A stretch of 64,000 bases of DNA, from the NCBI GenBank assembly GCA_050330635.1, contig JBHJNQ010000059.1, forward strand, positions 1-64,000. The letters run 5' to 3'. Below the pieces are notes generated by a model. The model was not told the origin of the DNA, searched no databases, and worked only from the letters and a program-made list of their open reading frames with translations. The DNA is from CADEDH01 sp050330635 (GTDB lineage Bacteria; Actinomycetota; Acidimicrobiia; Acidimicrobiales; SZUA-35). Shown here piece after piece: positions 55,787 through 63,904 of the stretch. Made by a program: the position numbers and the translations under genes. Position 1 is the first letter of the stretch. Each line of letters opens with the position of its first letter.

Positions 55787-58494
55787 TGGAGCCCGAACGG
55801 CAACCCTCGACCCTCCGAGCGACCTTCGTCAGCGGTCTCGGTTTCGAACCGGACGACTTCCAGCTCGACGCCTTCGACGCCCTCGACGGGGGTGAGCACG
55901 TGATCGTGGCCGCCCCCACCGGGGCGGGCAAGACCCTGGTCGCCGGCTATGCCGTGGCCCGGGTCCTCGAGCGGGGGCGACGCCTCTTCTACACCACCCC
56001 GATCAAGGCGCTGTCCAACCAGAAGTTCCACGACCTGGTGGCCGAGCACGGTCGGTCGTGCGTGGGGCTGCTGACGGGTGACAACGCCATCAACGGGGAC
56101 GCTCCCATCGTGGTCATGACCACCGAGGTCCTGCGCAACATGCTCTACGCCGGGGCCACCCTCGACCGGCTGGAGGCGGTGGTCCTCGACGAGGTCCACT
56201 ACCTCCAGGACGCCTACCGGGGCCCCGTGTGGGAGGAGGTCATCATCCACCTCCCCCGATCGGTGCAGCTGGTGTGCCTGTCGGCCACGGTCTCCAACGC
56301 CGACGAGCTCGAACAGTGGATCGAGACGGTCCGGGGGCCGACCTCGCTCGTGGTCGAGCACCGACGGCCGGTGGACCTCGAGAACCTGTACATGGTGGGG
56401 GAGCGCAACAGCAGTCACCTCCACCTGATCAAGACGGTCAAGGGATCGAAGGCCAACAGCAGCGGCTTCCGCTACGACAACGACCCCCGCCAGATGGCCG
56501 GCGCCCGGGGGCGGGGACACAAGCGCGCCGGCCGGCCCCGGGCCAAATGGCGGACCCCGACCCGCCTGGAGGTGGTGGAGCAACTCCACGACCGCGACCT
56601 GCTGCCCGCCATCCACTTCATCTTCAGCCGGGCCGCCTGCGACGACGCCGCCCGCTCTGTCACCGGATCCGGGCTGGTGCTGACGGCGGAGACGGAGCGC
56701 CACCGCATCCGCTCGATCCTGGCCGACCGGGTCGAGGCGCTCACCGGTCTCGATCTCGACGTGCTCGACTTCAACCAGTTCCGTTCGGGCCTGGAGGCCG
56801 GGGTGGCCCCTCACCACGCCGGGATGGTGCCCCCGTTCAAGGAGGCGGTGGAGGCCTGCTTCGTCGAGGGCCTGGTCAAGGTGGTGTTCGCCACCGAGAC
56901 CTTGGCCCTGGGGATCAACATGCCGGCCCGGTCGGTGGTGATCGAGAAGCTGACCAAGTTCACCGGTGACCACCACGAGTTCCTGACCCCCGCCCAGTAC
57001 ACCCAGCTGACCGGGCGGGCCGGACGGCGGGGCATCGACACCCACGGCAAGGCCATCGTGCTGTGGTCGCCTTTCGTTCGCTTCGAGCAGGTCGCCGACC
57101 TGGCCCTCAGCCGCCGTTTCGAGCTGACCTCGTCGTTCCGGCCGACGTACAACATGGCGGCCAACCTGGTCCGCCGCTACGACATCGAACGGGCCCGCCA
57201 GCTCCTCAACCTCTCGTTCGCCCAGTTCCGGGCCGACGCCGGGGTGGTCCGCTCCGAGCATCGGGTCGAGCGCCTCCAGGACCGGCAGCGTCAGATCGTG
57301 GGGCGGATCGAGCGTGAGCACGGGCCGGTGGCGGAGCTCCGGGCGGCGCTGGCAACCGGTACCGAGACCGACGACGACGGCCACGAGGTGGCCTTCGCCC
57401 TGAGCCAGCTGCGCCCGGGCCTGATCATCGACGCCGACAGCCCCGTCGTGCCCACGCCGACCCTCGTCCTGGCCGTCGCCTTCCGCAAGGGCGGCCGGAT
57501 CCGGATGAAGCTGACCGACCACCAGGGAGAGGTGTACGACGTCGGGGTCGCCGACTTCTTCCACCCCCCGATGGTGGTGGGCGAGGTCGAGCTGCCGGAG
57601 CCGTTCCTGCCGAACAGCGTCACGTTCGTCCATGAGGCCAGCCAGTCGCTGGCCCGGACCCGGCTGGTGTCGGCCAAGCGGCGCAGACAGCTCGGACCGA
57701 CCGGGGCCGTGCGGCGGGCGGAGGACGTTCCACCGGCGGCCCGCAAGGCCCTCCGCCGTCTCGACCGGCTCACCGACGACCTCGACACGATCCGCTCGGC
57801 CGCGGCCCGCCGCGCCGACTCGTTGGCCGACCAGTTCGACCGGGTCATCGAGCTGCTCGAGGATCGGGGTCATCTCGTCCTCGACGTCGACCGGGAGCGG
57901 CGGGGTGACCACTCCGGCGAGATCACGTGGTCGCTGACCCCGTCGGGCCAGCGGTTGGCCCGTCTCTACCACGAATGCGACCTGCTGATCGTCGAGGCCC
58001 TGGAGGACGGGCTGTTCGACGGGCTCGCCCCGGCCGACCTGGCGGCGCTGTCCTCCTGCTTCACCTACGAGGAGCGGCGCTCGAGCGGTGGCCCCGTCGA
58101 ACCCTGGTACCCGAGCCAGGAGCTGCGCCGGCGCTACGTCGAGCTCCAGGGCATCCATCTCGCCCTGGTCAGCGACGAGGCCGACGCCCGCTTGGCCACC
58201 ACCCGCCGTCCCGATGCCGGGTTCATGGCCATCGCCCACGCCTGGGCCGCCGGGGGCGACCTCGACGACGTTCTCGGCGGTGAGGAGATCACGGCCGGCG
58301 ACTTCGTCCGGACCGCCAAGCAGCTGATCGATCTGCTCCGCCAGCTCGGCGTGCTCGCCCCGGTGCCGGCCACGGCCCAGGCCGCCCGGGCGGCGGCCGA
58401 CGCCGTCCACCGGGGCCTGGTGGCGGTGTCGTCGATGATCGACGTCGATGACGCCGATCCGCCCGAGCCGCCGGGCGACCACCCCGACCGGTGA
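55786..58494 (+). CDS. helY: Ski2/Mtr4-like DEVH helicase (HelY-like)
   Basis: A 902-residue superfamily 2 helicase resembling HelY of mycobacteria and eukaryotic Ski2/Mtr4 RNA helicases. Walker A with Lys49 (AAPTGAGKTLVA), motif Ia PIKALSNQKF, motif II DEVH at 135-138, motif III LSATVSNADEL, motif V LALGINMPARSV and motif VI QLTGRAGRRGID. C-terminal DSHCT-like region (about 720-880). RNA decay or repair is the likely role. The position right after tatC is the same as in mycobacteria. Confidence 0.92.
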   Translation: MEPERQPSTLRATFVSGLGFEPDDFQLDAFDALDGGEHVIVAAPTGAGKTLVAGYAVARVLERGRRLFYTTPIKALSNQKFHDLVAEHGRSCVGLLTGDNAINGDAPIVVMTTEVLRNMLYAGATLDRLEAVVLDEVHYLQDAYRGPVWEEVIIHLPRSVQLVCLSATVSNADELEQWIETVRGPTSLVVEHRRPVDLENLYMVGERNSSHLHLIKTVKGSKANSSGFRYDNDPRQMAGARGRGHKRAGRPRAKWRTPTRLEVVEQLHDRDLLPAIHFIFSRAACDDAARSVTGSGLVLTAETERHRIRSILADRVEALTGLDLDVLDFNQFRSGLEAGVAPHHAGMVPPFKEAVEACFVEGLVKVVFATETLALGINMPARSVVIEKLTKFTGDHHEFLTPAQYTQLTGRAGRRGIDTHGKAIVLWSPFVRFEQVADLALSRRFELTSSFRPTYNMAANLVRRYDIERARQLLNLSFAQFRADAGVVRSEHRVERLQDRQRQIVGRIEREHGPVAELRAALATGTETDDDGHEVAFALSQLRPGLIIDADSPVVPTPTLVLAVAFRKGGRIRMKLTDHQGEVYDVGVADFFHPPMVVGEVELPEPFLPNSVTFVHEASQSLARTRLVSAKRRRQLGPTGAVRRAEDVPPAARKALRRLDRLTDDLDTIRSAAARRADSLADQFDRVIELLEDRGHLVLDVDRERRGDHSGEITWSLTPSGQRLARLYHECDLLIVEALEDGLFDGLAPADLAALSSCFTYEERRSSGGPVEPWYPSQELRRRYVELQGIHLALVSDEADARLATTRRPDAGFMAIAHAWAAGGDLDDVLGGEEITAGDFVRTAKQLIDLLRQLGVLAPVPATAQAARAAADAVHRGLVAVSSMIDVDDADPPEPPGDHPDR

Positions 58495-59093
58495 CGATCG
58501 AGCGGGGCCGGATCTGGGGCGAGCCGCTGGAGCTGCCGGACGGGGCGCCGACGGCCGGTTCGGACGCCGAGCTCGCCGCCCTGGTCCACGCCGCCGTGGC
58601 CCAGGGCCGCCCACCCATCGTCGGGGTCGGGCCCGGCGACGTGGCCCGGACGCTGGGCGTCGACGGCATGCGGCCGCCGGGCCATCGTGTGGGGTTCCCG
58701 TTCGATCTCGGCTACGTGTCGCTCGACGGGGCCGACGAGCTTCCCTTCGTCGCCCACGTCGTGGTCCGGCGGACCCTGTGGCGGGGCCGCTTCGCCGCCG
58801 TCATGAACGCGGCCTGGGTCGGCCAGTGGTACCTCGGTCCCCGGGCCCATCCCAACGACGGCCGGCTCGACATCACGGAGGGGAGGCTGAGCGGGCGCCA
58901 GCGCCTCCTGGCCCGCTCCCGCCTGGCCTCCGGATCGCACCTTCCCCACCCCGATCTCGGCATCGTCAGGGCCGACGCCTGGACCGGTCGCTTCGACCGG
59001 CCGACCCCGGTGGTGGTCGACGGGGTTGCGGTCGGTCGGGCCGTCGTCGTCGCCGTCCGCGTCGTTCCCGATCGCTTCACCCTGATTGCCTGA
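58491..59093 (+). CDS. DGK/NAD-kinase C-terminal-like protein
   Basis: A 200-residue protein resembling the C-terminal beta domain of diacylglycerol kinase/NAD kinase-fold enzymes: FPFDLGYVSLDGADELPFVA, GRFAAVMNAAWVGQWYLGPR, AHPNDGRLDITEG and RFDRPTPVVVDG followed by GRAVVVAVRVVPDRF. The N-terminal ATP-binding GGDGT region is absent, and the first 60 residues are unlike it. Possibly a stand-alone lipid- or ligand-binding domain. GTG start overlaps the helicase stop (GTGA). Confidence 0.6.
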   Translation: MTIERGRIWGEPLELPDGAPTAGSDAELAALVHAAVAQGRPPIVGVGPGDVARTLGVDGMRPPGHRVGFPFDLGYVSLDGADELPFVAHVVVRRTLWRGRFAAVMNAAWVGQWYLGPRAHPNDGRLDITEGRLSGRQRLLARSRLASGSHLPHPDLGIVRADAWTGRFDRPTPVVVDGVAVGRAVVVAVRVVPDRFTLIA

Positions 59094-59142
59094 CCATCGA
59101 CAGTCATCGCCCGCAATCCGCCCTTCACCCGCCGATCGGCCC

Positions 59143-59148
59143 TACGCT
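59143..59148 (+). promoter_or_regulatory. -10-like box, leaderless start
   Basis: TACGCT, 8 bases upstream of the GTG at 59157. Confidence 0.5.
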
Positions 59149-59156
59149 CTCACGCC

Positions 59157-60770
59157 GTGACCCCGTATCTCGTCGAAGACTTCTCACCTGCGGAGCAGGA
59201 TGTCCTTCGCCGCTACTTCACCAACCTCGACAGGCCGGTGTTCGCCCTGGTCAACCTGCCCGAGGTGGTCAAAGGGGCCCTGTTCGCCCGCTACTCGCGT
59301 TCGGCCAAGAGCCTCCGTCGGCTCTTCCTCGACGAGTTCGTCGGCGAGCTCGACATCGCCGGAGACCAGTCGGTCGACGCCACGGTCGGAATGAAGCGGG
59401 CCGAGGAGCTCTACGAACGGATCTTCGTCGAGTACGGCGACGACTCGGTGGCCCAGCTGGGGGGTGTCCATCTGGCCTGCGAGCAGGCGTCGAACCTGCT
59501 GACCAAGGTGCTCGAGTGGGGTCGGCTGGCCGCCTATCTGGAGCAGTCGACCCGCTACATCGCCTACGACGCCCGCTTTGGCGGCCGCTACCGCTACTAC
59601 CGCGACGGTGAGGTGCTGTCGTCGCCCCACGGCACCCGCTACGTCGGCGACCTCGACCGCCTGTTCGACGCCTATGCCGCCATGGCCCCGATCGTGGCCG
59701 ACCACGTCCGGTCCACCTCGCCCAAGAGCCCCGGCGACAGCGACTTCGTCTACCGCCAGGCCGTGCAGGCCAAGGCCCTCGACGCCGTCCGGGGTGTGCT
59801 GCCGGCGGCGGCCCAGTCCAACGTCGGGATCTACGGGTCTGGCCAGTCGTACGAGCATCTGCTGCTGCGCATGCGGGCCGACCCTATGCCGGAGGCCCGC
59901 CACTACGCCGACCTGATGCTCACCGAGCTGCGCAAGGTGATCCCGTCGTTCGTCCGGCGCGTCGACCTGTCCGACCGGGGCGTCGCCACCAGCGACTACC
60001 TGGCGACCAACCGGGCCGCGATGCAGAACATCGCCGAGGAACTGCTCGGTGTCTCCGACATCTACGACGACGAGGCCCGGGTCGAGCTGGTCGACTTCGA
60101 TCCCGACGCCGAGGTCAAGATGGTGACGGCCATGCTCTATCCGCACTCACATCTGTCGGAGCGCGACATCGAGCACCGGGTCCGGGCCATGTCGGTCGAC
60201 GACCGCTTTCGGATCATCAGGGCGTACACCGGTGAGCGAGCCAACCGGCGTCACCGCCCCGGGCGAGCGCTCGAACGACCCTTTTATCGGTTCGACGTCC
60301 TCGCCGACTACGGGGCCTTCCGCGACCTCCAGCGCCATCGCATGCTCACCGTCGAATGGCAGACGCTCAACCCTCATCATGGGTTCACCCGGCCGCCGCT
60401 CATCGAAGCGGCCGGGGTGGCCGATCGTTTCGACGAGGCCATGAACCGGTCGGCCGAACTGTACGAGGCGCTCCGCGACGAATTCCCGGTCCAGGCGTCG
60501 TACGCCGTCTCGCTGGCCTACCGGGTGCGGTTCAACTTCAACCTGAACGCCCGGTCGGCCATGCACACGCTGGAACTGCGCAGCACCCCCCAGGGCCATC
60601 CCGCCTACCGGAGCGTGGCACAACAGATGCACCGATTGATCGCGGAAAAGGCTGGCCACAAGGCGATCGCGGCTATGATGTCGTTCGTCAATCACTCTTC
60701 AGAGGCGGATCTGGAGCGATTGGAAGCAGAACGTCGGGCAGAAGCGAGACGGGCAGGTAGCACTGCCTAG
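59157..60770 (+). CDS. Tandem ThyX-like protein (FAD-dependent thymidylate synthase family)
   Basis: A 537-residue protein with two ThyX-like domains in tandem (about 1-270 and 275-535), about twice the normal length. ThyX needs RHR-x7-S-x-R. In the first domain the position reads W121-G122-R123, x7, then S131-T-R133 in LEQSTRYI: the S-x-R half is intact and most of the RHR half lost. In the second R393-H394-R395 is intact and x7 later the Ser-x-Arg pair reads T403-L-N405. The two halves could complement each other in one active site, since ThyX sites form between subunits. Whether it makes dTMP is uncertain. GTG start with TACGCT box upstream. Confidence 0.8.
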   Translation: MTPYLVEDFSPAEQDVLRRYFTNLDRPVFALVNLPEVVKGALFARYSRSAKSLRRLFLDEFVGELDIAGDQSVDATVGMKRAEELYERIFVEYGDDSVAQLGGVHLACEQASNLLTKVLEWGRLAAYLEQSTRYIAYDARFGGRYRYYRDGEVLSSPHGTRYVGDLDRLFDAYAAMAPIVADHVRSTSPKSPGDSDFVYRQAVQAKALDAVRGVLPAAAQSNVGIYGSGQSYEHLLLRMRADPMPEARHYADLMLTELRKVIPSFVRRVDLSDRGVATSDYLATNRAAMQNIAEELLGVSDIYDDEARVELVDFDPDAEVKMVTAMLYPHSHLSERDIEHRVRAMSVDDRFRIIRAYTGERANRRHRPGRALERPFYRFDVLADYGAFRDLQRHRMLTVEWQTLNPHHGFTRPPLIEAAGVADRFDEAMNRSAELYEALRDEFPVQASYAVSLAYRVRFNFNLNARSAMHTLELRSTPQGHPAYRSVAQQMHRLIAEKAGHKAIAAMMSFVNHSSEADLERLEAERRAEARRAGSTA

Positions 60771-60774
60771 GTTC

Positions 60775-60799
60775 GGCCCATTGCCTCATATGGGCCTTT
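60775..60799 (+). terminator. Hairpin between the ThyX-like and LysM genes
   Basis: GGCCCAT (60775-60781) pairs exactly with ATGGGCC (60790-60796) across an 8-base loop and is followed by TTT. Weak intrinsic terminator or leader structure of the LysM gene, whose GGAGG is 15 bases downstream. Confidence 0.45.
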
Positions 60800-60819
60800 C
60801 GACTGCCGAAGGAGGCCCA

Positions 60820-61704
60820 ATGGCTCACTCCAAACGACCCGCTTCCCATGCCCTGCTCTCCGCGTTGACGTTCGTTGCCATCGCCACGACGGTGACGCTC
60901 ATCGCTCCCATCCCGGTGTCGGCGGAGTCGACCTACGTGGTCGAACCCGGCGACACCCTGTCGGTCATCGCTCGCGAACACGGCGTCTCCACCACCGATC
61001 TGGTGGCGGCGAACGGCATCTCCAACCGCCATCTGATCCGCATCGGTCAGACTCTCACCGTGCCCTCGGCCCAGCCGACCGTCCACACCGTCGGTCCGGG
61101 CGACTCGGTCAGCGTCATCGCCCGGACCTACGGCGTCTCGTCGGCCGATATCGTCGCCCTCAACAGCCTGGCCGACATCAACCGGATCCGGATCGGTCAG
61201 AAGCTCCTGCTGCCCGGCGGTGCCCGCTCGTCGGCCGCCGCCCCCACCGAGAACCTGGCGGCCAGCTACCCCTCCCTCCCCGCCCGGATCAGGGACAACC
61301 CCGATCGGCTGGCGCTCATCCCGTCGTTCGAGCGGTGGTCGGCCCACTACGGCGTGCCCCGCGACCTGCTGATGGCGTTGGCCTATCAGGAGTCCGGATG
61401 GCAGTCATCGGTCGTGTCACACAAGGGGGCGGTCGGAATCGGTCAGCTGCTCCCCAGGACATCGGCATGGGTCGCGTCCGACCTGATCGGCATCCCCAGC
61501 CTGGATCCGAACGTGCCCGACGACAACATTCGCATGAGCGCCCGCTTCCTGCTGTGGTTGCTGGGCTCGATGGGCGGCGAGCAGAACGCCCTCGCCGGTT
61601 ACTACCAGGGCCCGACATCGGTGCGGATCCATGGTCAGTACACCGACACCCGCCTCTATGTCGGGGCCATCGAAGCGGCCCGCTGGCGCTTCGCCCGGTC
61701 CTGA
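60820..61704 (+). CDS. Secreted LysM lytic transglycosylase
   Basis: Cell-wall enzyme of 294 residues: signal peptide (about 1-36, hydrophobic LLSALTFVAIATTVTLIAPI), two LysM domains (about 37-82 and 85-130; YVVEPGDTLSVIAREHGVS and HTVGPGDSVSVIARTYGVS) that bind peptidoglycan, and a lytic transglycosylase domain (about 160-294) with the catalytic Glu in ALAYQESGWQ and VGIGQLLPRTSAW. GGAGG lies 4 bases before ATG 60820. Function is turnover of glycan strands. Confidence 0.92.
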   Translation: MAHSKRPASHALLSALTFVAIATTVTLIAPIPVSAESTYVVEPGDTLSVIAREHGVSTTDLVAANGISNRHLIRIGQTLTVPSAQPTVHTVGPGDSVSVIARTYGVSSADIVALNSLADINRIRIGQKLLLPGGARSSAAAPTENLAASYPSLPARIRDNPDRLALIPSFERWSAHYGVPRDLLMALAYQESGWQSSVVSHKGAVGIGQLLPRTSAWVASDLIGIPSLDPNVPDDNIRMSARFLLWLLGSMGGEQNALAGYYQGPTSVRIHGQYTDTRLYVGAIEAARWRFARS

Positions 61705-61833
61705 GGGAGCGGTTGCGGGCGGCGGAAGCCTCAGCTTGCCTCTGAAGTTGACCACCCGATCGGTTTGTTGCCAGGGTGCAGCCAACTCGGGTGTGGAGTG
61801 GCTAGAGTCCGGCCGTTCTGCGAAGGTCCGACC

Positions 61834-61851
61834 ATGAGGCGTGCTGGATGA
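61834..61851 (+). promoter_or_regulatory. Five-codon mini-ORF overlapping the next start
   Basis: ATG 61834 opens MRRAG and its TGA (61849-61851) overlaps the ATG at 61848 as ATGA. A TAGAGT box lies at 61803-61808. Third example of a tiny upstream ORF coupled to a gene in this window. Confidence 0.35.
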
Positions 61852-62387
61852 GTGACGAGATGGATGATGAAGTCGAAGGGGACGTCGAAGAGGCGTTCGA
61901 CGATGACTTCGAGGACGAGCCGGAGGAGCCGGACGTCGACGAGGAGGAGCTAGAGGACGAGGAAGACCTCGTGATCGAGGAGGACCTCGTGATCGAGGAC
62001 GAGTTCGAGACCGTCGTCGCCGACGATCCCGACGACGACGAGGAGGACGAGGACGAGGACGAGGAGCCGCAACCACGGGCTCGTAAGGTCACCACCTCCG
62101 AGGAGGAGGACGAGGACGAGGACACCGATCCCGACGACGTCGAGGCCGATCTCGAGGCCATCCTCCGGGACCGTATGGCGGCGGCCGACGACGATGACGA
62201 GGACGACGCCGACGATGGAGGTGGCGACCGACCGGCCGACACCCCGTCGAGTTTGCGCAACGACGAGTTCGTGTGCGAGAGCTGCTTCCTGCTGGTGAAC
62301 AGGAGCCAGTTCGGCAGCATCAGGGATCCGCGCTGCCCGATGGGTGATCCGGAGTGCCCGTCGATCGCCAAGATCTTCGGCGGCTGA
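61848..62387 (+). CDS. Acidic protein with DUF4193-like zinc-ribbon end
   Basis: A 179-residue protein. Residues 1 to about 125 are extremely acidic low-complexity sequence (Glu/Asp over half), including an 18-bp direct repeat (61965-61982, 61983-62000). The C-terminal 45 residues carry the DUF4193 pattern DEFVCESCFLLVNRSQFGSI then DPRCPMGDPECPS, with four cysteines that could bind zinc; a helix LEAILRDRM before it is also typical. Function unknown. Followed after 3 bases by the next gene. Confidence 0.75.
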   Translation: MSDEMDDEVEGDVEEAFDDDFEDEPEEPDVDEEELEDEEDLVIEEDLVIEDEFETVVADDPDDDEEDEDEDEEPQPRARKVTTSEEEDEDEDTDPDDVEADLEAILRDRMAAADDDDEDDADDGGGDRPADTPSSLRNDEFVCESCFLLVNRSQFGSIRDPRCPMGDPECPSIAKIFGG

Positions 62388-62390
62388 CCG

Positions 62391-62951
62391 ATGGTCGCCG
62401 ACGACGAGCGCCGACCAACCGACCAGCTCGTCGACCTGTTGGTTTACGCTCCGATCGGCCTGCTGTACGAGTACGACGAGGTGTTGGCCACCCTCGTGCG
62501 CCGGGGCAAGAGCCAGGTTCAGCTGGCCCGGCTCCTGGGCCAGGTGGCGGTGGGTCGGGGTCAGACGGGCGTCGAGGGGGCCGTGAACGAGGTGGCGACG
62601 GCCGTGGGTTCGTTGGTGGCCCGGGCCATAACCGAGGTGGGGGTGGCGGTTGGCCTGGCTCCCCAACCTGTCGATCAACCCTTGACGATCGTCGAGGTGC
62701 TCCCGGCGGAGACCGGCGAGGCGCCCGATGACCACGGGCGACCCGCCGACCCGGGTCCAGAGGCTGGAGGGCCCGCCGGCGACGAGGCCGGATCGCTGCC
62801 GATCGTCGGCTACGACGACCTCACCGCCCGGGAGGTCATCCCGCTCCTGGAGGACCTGACCGAGAGCCAGCGCCGACGGGTGCGGGACCACGAGATGGCC
62901 GGTCGTAGCCGGAAGACGATCCTGGCCAAGCTCGACCGGCTCGGGGACTGA
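62391..62951 (+). CDS. Hypothetical protein with C-terminal helical domain
   Basis: A 186-residue protein in a tight operon. Residues about 12-85 are helical (TDQLVDLLVYAPIGLLYEYD; RRGKSQVQLARLLGQVAVG), followed by a Pro/Gly-rich linker and a C-terminal block PIVGYDDLTAREVIPLLEDL, TESQRRRVRDHE, RKTILAKL. This end is shared by actinobacterial proteins described as lipid-droplet-associated or unnamed. No function assigned. Its stop overlaps the GNAT start. Confidence 0.7.
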   Translation: MVADDERRPTDQLVDLLVYAPIGLLYEYDEVLATLVRRGKSQVQLARLLGQVAVGRGQTGVEGAVNEVATAVGSLVARAITEVGVAVGLAPQPVDQPLTIVEVLPAETGEAPDDHGRPADPGPEAGGPAGDEAGSLPIVGYDDLTAREVIPLLEDLTESQRRRVRDHEMAGRSRKTILAKLDRLGD

Positions 62952-63439
62952 TGGAGGGAGCCCGTCCGGCCACGTCGGCCGACCTGGCGGCCATCGAGGC
63001 CGTGGCCCAGCGGGTCCGCCACGATCTCGACGGGGGGCGGGGCGCCGACCTGTTCTTCGCCCGGGAGGCCGGCCCATGGCCGGCCCGCGACCGGTGGTGC
63101 GACCGGCTCGAGGCCGACGACGGTGTCGTCCTCGTCGGCACCTACTCCGGCGCCATCCTGGGCTACGCCGTGGCCGTCGTCGAGCCGCTGCTCGACGGTC
63201 GCCTGCTCGGTGTCATCGAGGATCTGGCCGTCGACCCGGAGGCTCGCGGGGTCGGTATCGGGGAGGCGATGATGGACGGGCTGTTGGTGGAGCTCCGAAG
63301 GCTCGGGTGCATCGGCGTCGATGCCCGGGCGCTGCCCGGCGACCGGCAGACGAAGAACTTCTTCGAGTCCTTCGGACTCAAGGCCCGCCTGCTCACCGTG
63401 CACCGGGCGCTGATCGACGACGAGCCTGGCGACGGGTGA
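62951..63439 (+). CDS. GNAT-family acetyltransferase
   Basis: A 162-residue N-acetyltransferase: GARPATSADLAAIEAVAQRV at the N-terminus, a central IEDLAVDPEARGVGIGEAMM with the acetyl-CoA loop RGVGIG, and a C-terminal TKNFFESFGLKARLL. Substrate unknown. ATG overlaps the upstream stop (TGATG) and its end overlaps the Nudix gene. Confidence 0.85.
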   Translation: MEGARPATSADLAAIEAVAQRVRHDLDGGRGADLFFAREAGPWPARDRWCDRLEADDGVVLVGTYSGAILGYAVAVVEPLLDGRLLGVIEDLAVDPEARGVGIGEAMMDGLLVELRRLGCIGVDARALPGDRQTKNFFESFGLKARLLTVHRALIDDEPGDG

Positions 63440-63867
63440 CGACCATGGGTGACGACGGGCCGCGGCGACGACCGGAGACGAGCGTGGGAGCGGTCGTCAT
63501 GGGCGGCGACCGGCTCCTGCTGGTCCGTCGTGGTCGAGGGCCGGCGCAGGGACGGTGGTCGGTGCCCGGCGGCCGGGTCGAGTGGGGCGAGACTCTGCAG
63601 GAGGCCGTTGTACGGGAGACCGCGGAGGAGACCGGGCTCAGGGTCGTCTGCGGGGCCTACATCGGGTTCGTCGAGCGGATCGGCCCGGATGCCCACTATG
63701 TGATCCACGACTTCTGGGCGGCGCCGGTCGACGACGCCGAACCGATCGCCGGAGACGATGCCGCCGAGGCGGCCTGGGTGCCGCTGGCCGACCTGGCCGA
63801 CGTCGCCCTGGTCGACGGCATGCTCGAGTTCCTGGCCGATCACGGCATCGTGTCGACCATCGTCTGA
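63436..63867 (+). CDS. Nudix hydrolase
   Basis: A 143-residue Nudix hydrolase that splits nucleoside-diphosphate-linked compounds. The Nudix box G-x5-E-x7-REUxEExGU is complete: GRVEWGETLQEAVVRE then TAEETGL. ADP-ribose or mutT-like substrates are possible. GTG 63436 overlaps the GNAT stop (GTGA); ATG 63445 is an alternative. Confidence 0.9.
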   Translation: MTTMGDDGPRRRPETSVGAVVMGGDRLLLVRRGRGPAQGRWSVPGGRVEWGETLQEAVVRETAEETGLRVVCGAYIGFVERIGPDAHYVIHDFWAAPVDDAEPIAGDDAAEAAWVPLADLADVALVDGMLEFLADHGIVSTIV

Positions 63868-63904
63868 ACCGAGCGGACGCAGCCTGGTGGCCCGCCCACC
63901 ACGC

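Noticed and set aside
55759..58614. A 951-codon open frame antisense to the helicase
   Set aside because: Composition (Gly, Val, His, Asp) is the mirror of coding codons, there is no domain, and the helicase on the plus strand is unmistakable.
60771..60819. Possible cyclic di-AMP riboswitch before the LysM transglycosylase
   Set aside because: The gap of 49 bases is too short for that element; only a small hairpin is present.
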